DNA from: SAR324 cluster bacterium REDSEA-S27_B3
GTDB taxonomy: Bacteria; SAR324; NAC60-12
Length of the DNA stretch: 64,000 nt
Reading direction: 5' to 3'
NCBI GenBank assembly: GCA_001627865.1
Contig: LUQO01000051.1
Location: 1-64,000 of the forward strand
The notes beneath the pieces are model-generated. The model was not told the origin of the DNA. It saw nothing but the letters and a program-made list of their open reading frames with translations, and did not search any database. Made by a program: the position numbers and the translations under genes. Shown here in pieces: positions 63,289-64,000 of this stretch; positions within the stretch are counted from its first letter, which is position 1, and every line of letters starts with the position of its first letter.

Positions 63289-64000
63289 TCAATAAACAGA
63301 ACGTCCCCCATCCACGGGCAAAATTGTTCCAGTTACAAAGTCTGATTGTAGCAAATATTCTACTGCCTGTACAATGTCTTCTGCTTTACCAATGCGCTTG
63401 AGCAGACTGTTTTCCACAGAAGTTGTTAAGTCCAAATCAGCATGATCCGGAGGAGCCAATACCGTTCCGGGAGCAATTCCGTTGACCTGTACTTCAGGCG
63501 ATAATGCACGTGCCAACCCCTTAGTCAAAGAAACCAATCCTGCTTTTGAAGAACAATAAGGCAAAAAGCTGGTCCACGGACGATCAGTTGAAACATCAAC
63601 CATGTTAATAATTTTTCCTTCTCCGCGTGATTTCATTCCTTCACCAACTGCTTGCGATAAAAAGAAGGGTGCTTTTAAATTCAGCGTTAATATATGATCC
63701 CATTCTTCTTCTGTTGCAGAGAATAATGGTGTAGGGAAAAATTCTGCGGCATTGTTAACCAAAACTGAAACAGGACCTAGTTGTTCTTCGGCTTGTTTTA
63801 CAAGTTCTATGATTGCTGAAATGTCCTTTAAATCTGCTTGTAGAAGCAAGTGCCTGGATTCTTTTCCAGGAAGATTTTGAATTGTTTGTTTTGCCCCTTT
63901 TTCTGAGTGATGATAATGTATGACCAAACGCATACCAAGTTGCCCCAATTTCAAGGCAACTGCTTGTCCAAGACGTACACCGGCACCAGTTACAAGCGCT
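63289..64000 (-). CDS. Short-chain dehydrogenase, pteridine reductase-like (N-terminus cut by window edge)
   Basis: The reading frame stays open to the right edge, so at least 236 residues are visible and the true start is outside. The first visible segment reads ALVTGAGVRLGQAVALKLG, with the TG-x3-R-x-G glycine motif seen in pteridine reductases such as FolM. Other SDR landmarks are VNNAAEFFPTPLF, the catalytic S/Y/K site with PYCSSKAGLVSLTKGLARAL, and VNGIAPGTV; the C-terminal part ends TGTILPVDGGRSVY. A folate or biopterin reductase is the best guess, but other SDR substrates are possible. Confidence 0.82.
   Translation of the reverse strand, partial: ALVTGAGVRLGQAVALKLGQLGMRLVIHYHHSEKGAKQTIQNLPGKESRHLLLQADLKDISAIIELVKQAEEQLGPVSVLVNNAAEFFPTPLFSATEEEWDHILTLNLKAPFFLSQAVGEGMKSRGEGKIINMVDVSTDRPWTSFLPYCSSKAGLVSLTKGLARALSPEVQVNGIAPGTVLAPPDHADLDLTTSVENSLLKRIGKAEDIVQAVEYLLQSDFVTGTILPVDGGRSVY

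Noticed and set aside
1-64000. High frequency of the palindrome TCCGGA through much of the window
   Set aside because: It is common in coding sequence because Ser-Gly and Pro-Glu type codon pairs create it; I could not count it against expectation, and it also occurs in the AT-rich block, so I do not claim a signal.
1-64000. CRISPR arrays, tRNA genes, rRNA genes and complete insertion sequences
   Set aside because: No regularly spaced repeats, no recognisable cloverleaf and no transposase ORF were seen anywhere in the window.

Overview
The window (about 41% GC by eye, no ribosomal RNA or tRNA recognised) looks like the chromosome of a free-living, aerobic, Gram-negative, probably marine heterotroph. 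Outer-membrane export genes, a FliN-type protein, a TCA-cycle aconitase, the start of a glyoxylate-shunt isocitrate lyase, a glycine betaine importer and amine-nitrogen genes fit a proteobacterium-like lineage such as the deltaproteobacterial SAR324 cluster. That placement is inference from gene content, not proof. Both ends cut genes: the first 28 codons of isocitrate lyase (minus strand, left edge) and a pteridine-reductase-like SDR (minus strand, right edge).

Layout. (1) 1-6 kb: aceA start, a GYD-domain protein, then an export operon of an RND/MMPL exporter (interrupted by a frameshift), a LolA-like outer-membrane lipoprotein-sorting protein and a beta-barrel protein with acidic repeats. 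(2) 6-22.3 kb: an amine/nitrogen locus. A sarcosine-oxidase-beta-like FAD enzyme and an unknown protein are followed by two divergent modules with the same gene order: glutamine-synthetase-like ligase, class II amidotransferase, GXGXG protein, FMN glutamate-synthase domain. The minus-strand module also carries a DUF1989-GcvT fusion and a small unknown protein. An ammonium transporter with a small membrane partner closes the locus. (3) 22.3-28 kb: an AT-richer block with a glycine betaine/proline ABC importer (proX, proV, double-domain proW), in which a MORN-repeat protein and a small membrane protein sit between proX and proV. It is preceded by a 52-bp imperfect direct repeat and looks acquired. 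(4) 28-41.8 kb: mixed housekeeping and accessory genes: a small membrane protein, RarD-like permease, orphan histidine kinase, inositol-phosphatase-family enzyme, glycogen debranching enzyme, GFA protein, QueA, FliN, sucrase/ferredoxin-like protein, a zinc-ribbon/GIY-YIG-like protein, a Sel1-repeat protein and an alcohol dehydrogenase. (5) 42-64 kb: prolyl-tRNA synthetase (archaeal/eukaryotic type), PRPP-synthetase-like protein, TrkA, a putative lipoprotein, ftsA-ftsZ, two FHA-domain membrane proteins, a secreted FlgT-like protein, a phosphohexomutase, an RluA-type pseudouridine synthase, a DUF4340 protein, aconitase, an HNH nuclease, SerC, an HtrA-type protease and the SDR.

The amine locus is the strongest candidate for an undescribed system. 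Its ligase, amidotransferase, GXGXG and FMN set is the architecture of N-methylglutamate synthase plus gamma-glutamylmethylamide synthetase. It is present twice, and the two copies differ at key residues: the FMN subunit of one copy keeps a cysteine cluster that the other has lost, and one ligase has lost part of the canonical glutamine synthetase substrate motif. The dedicated N-methylglutamate dehydrogenase subunits (other than a SoxB-like FAD protein) are missing, and a DUF1989-GcvT fusion is present. I infer a pathway moving methyl-amine nitrogen and C1 units from compounds such as methylamine, sarcosine or betaine breakdown products, with Amt and ProXVW supplying substrates. The substrate itself cannot be read from the sequence.
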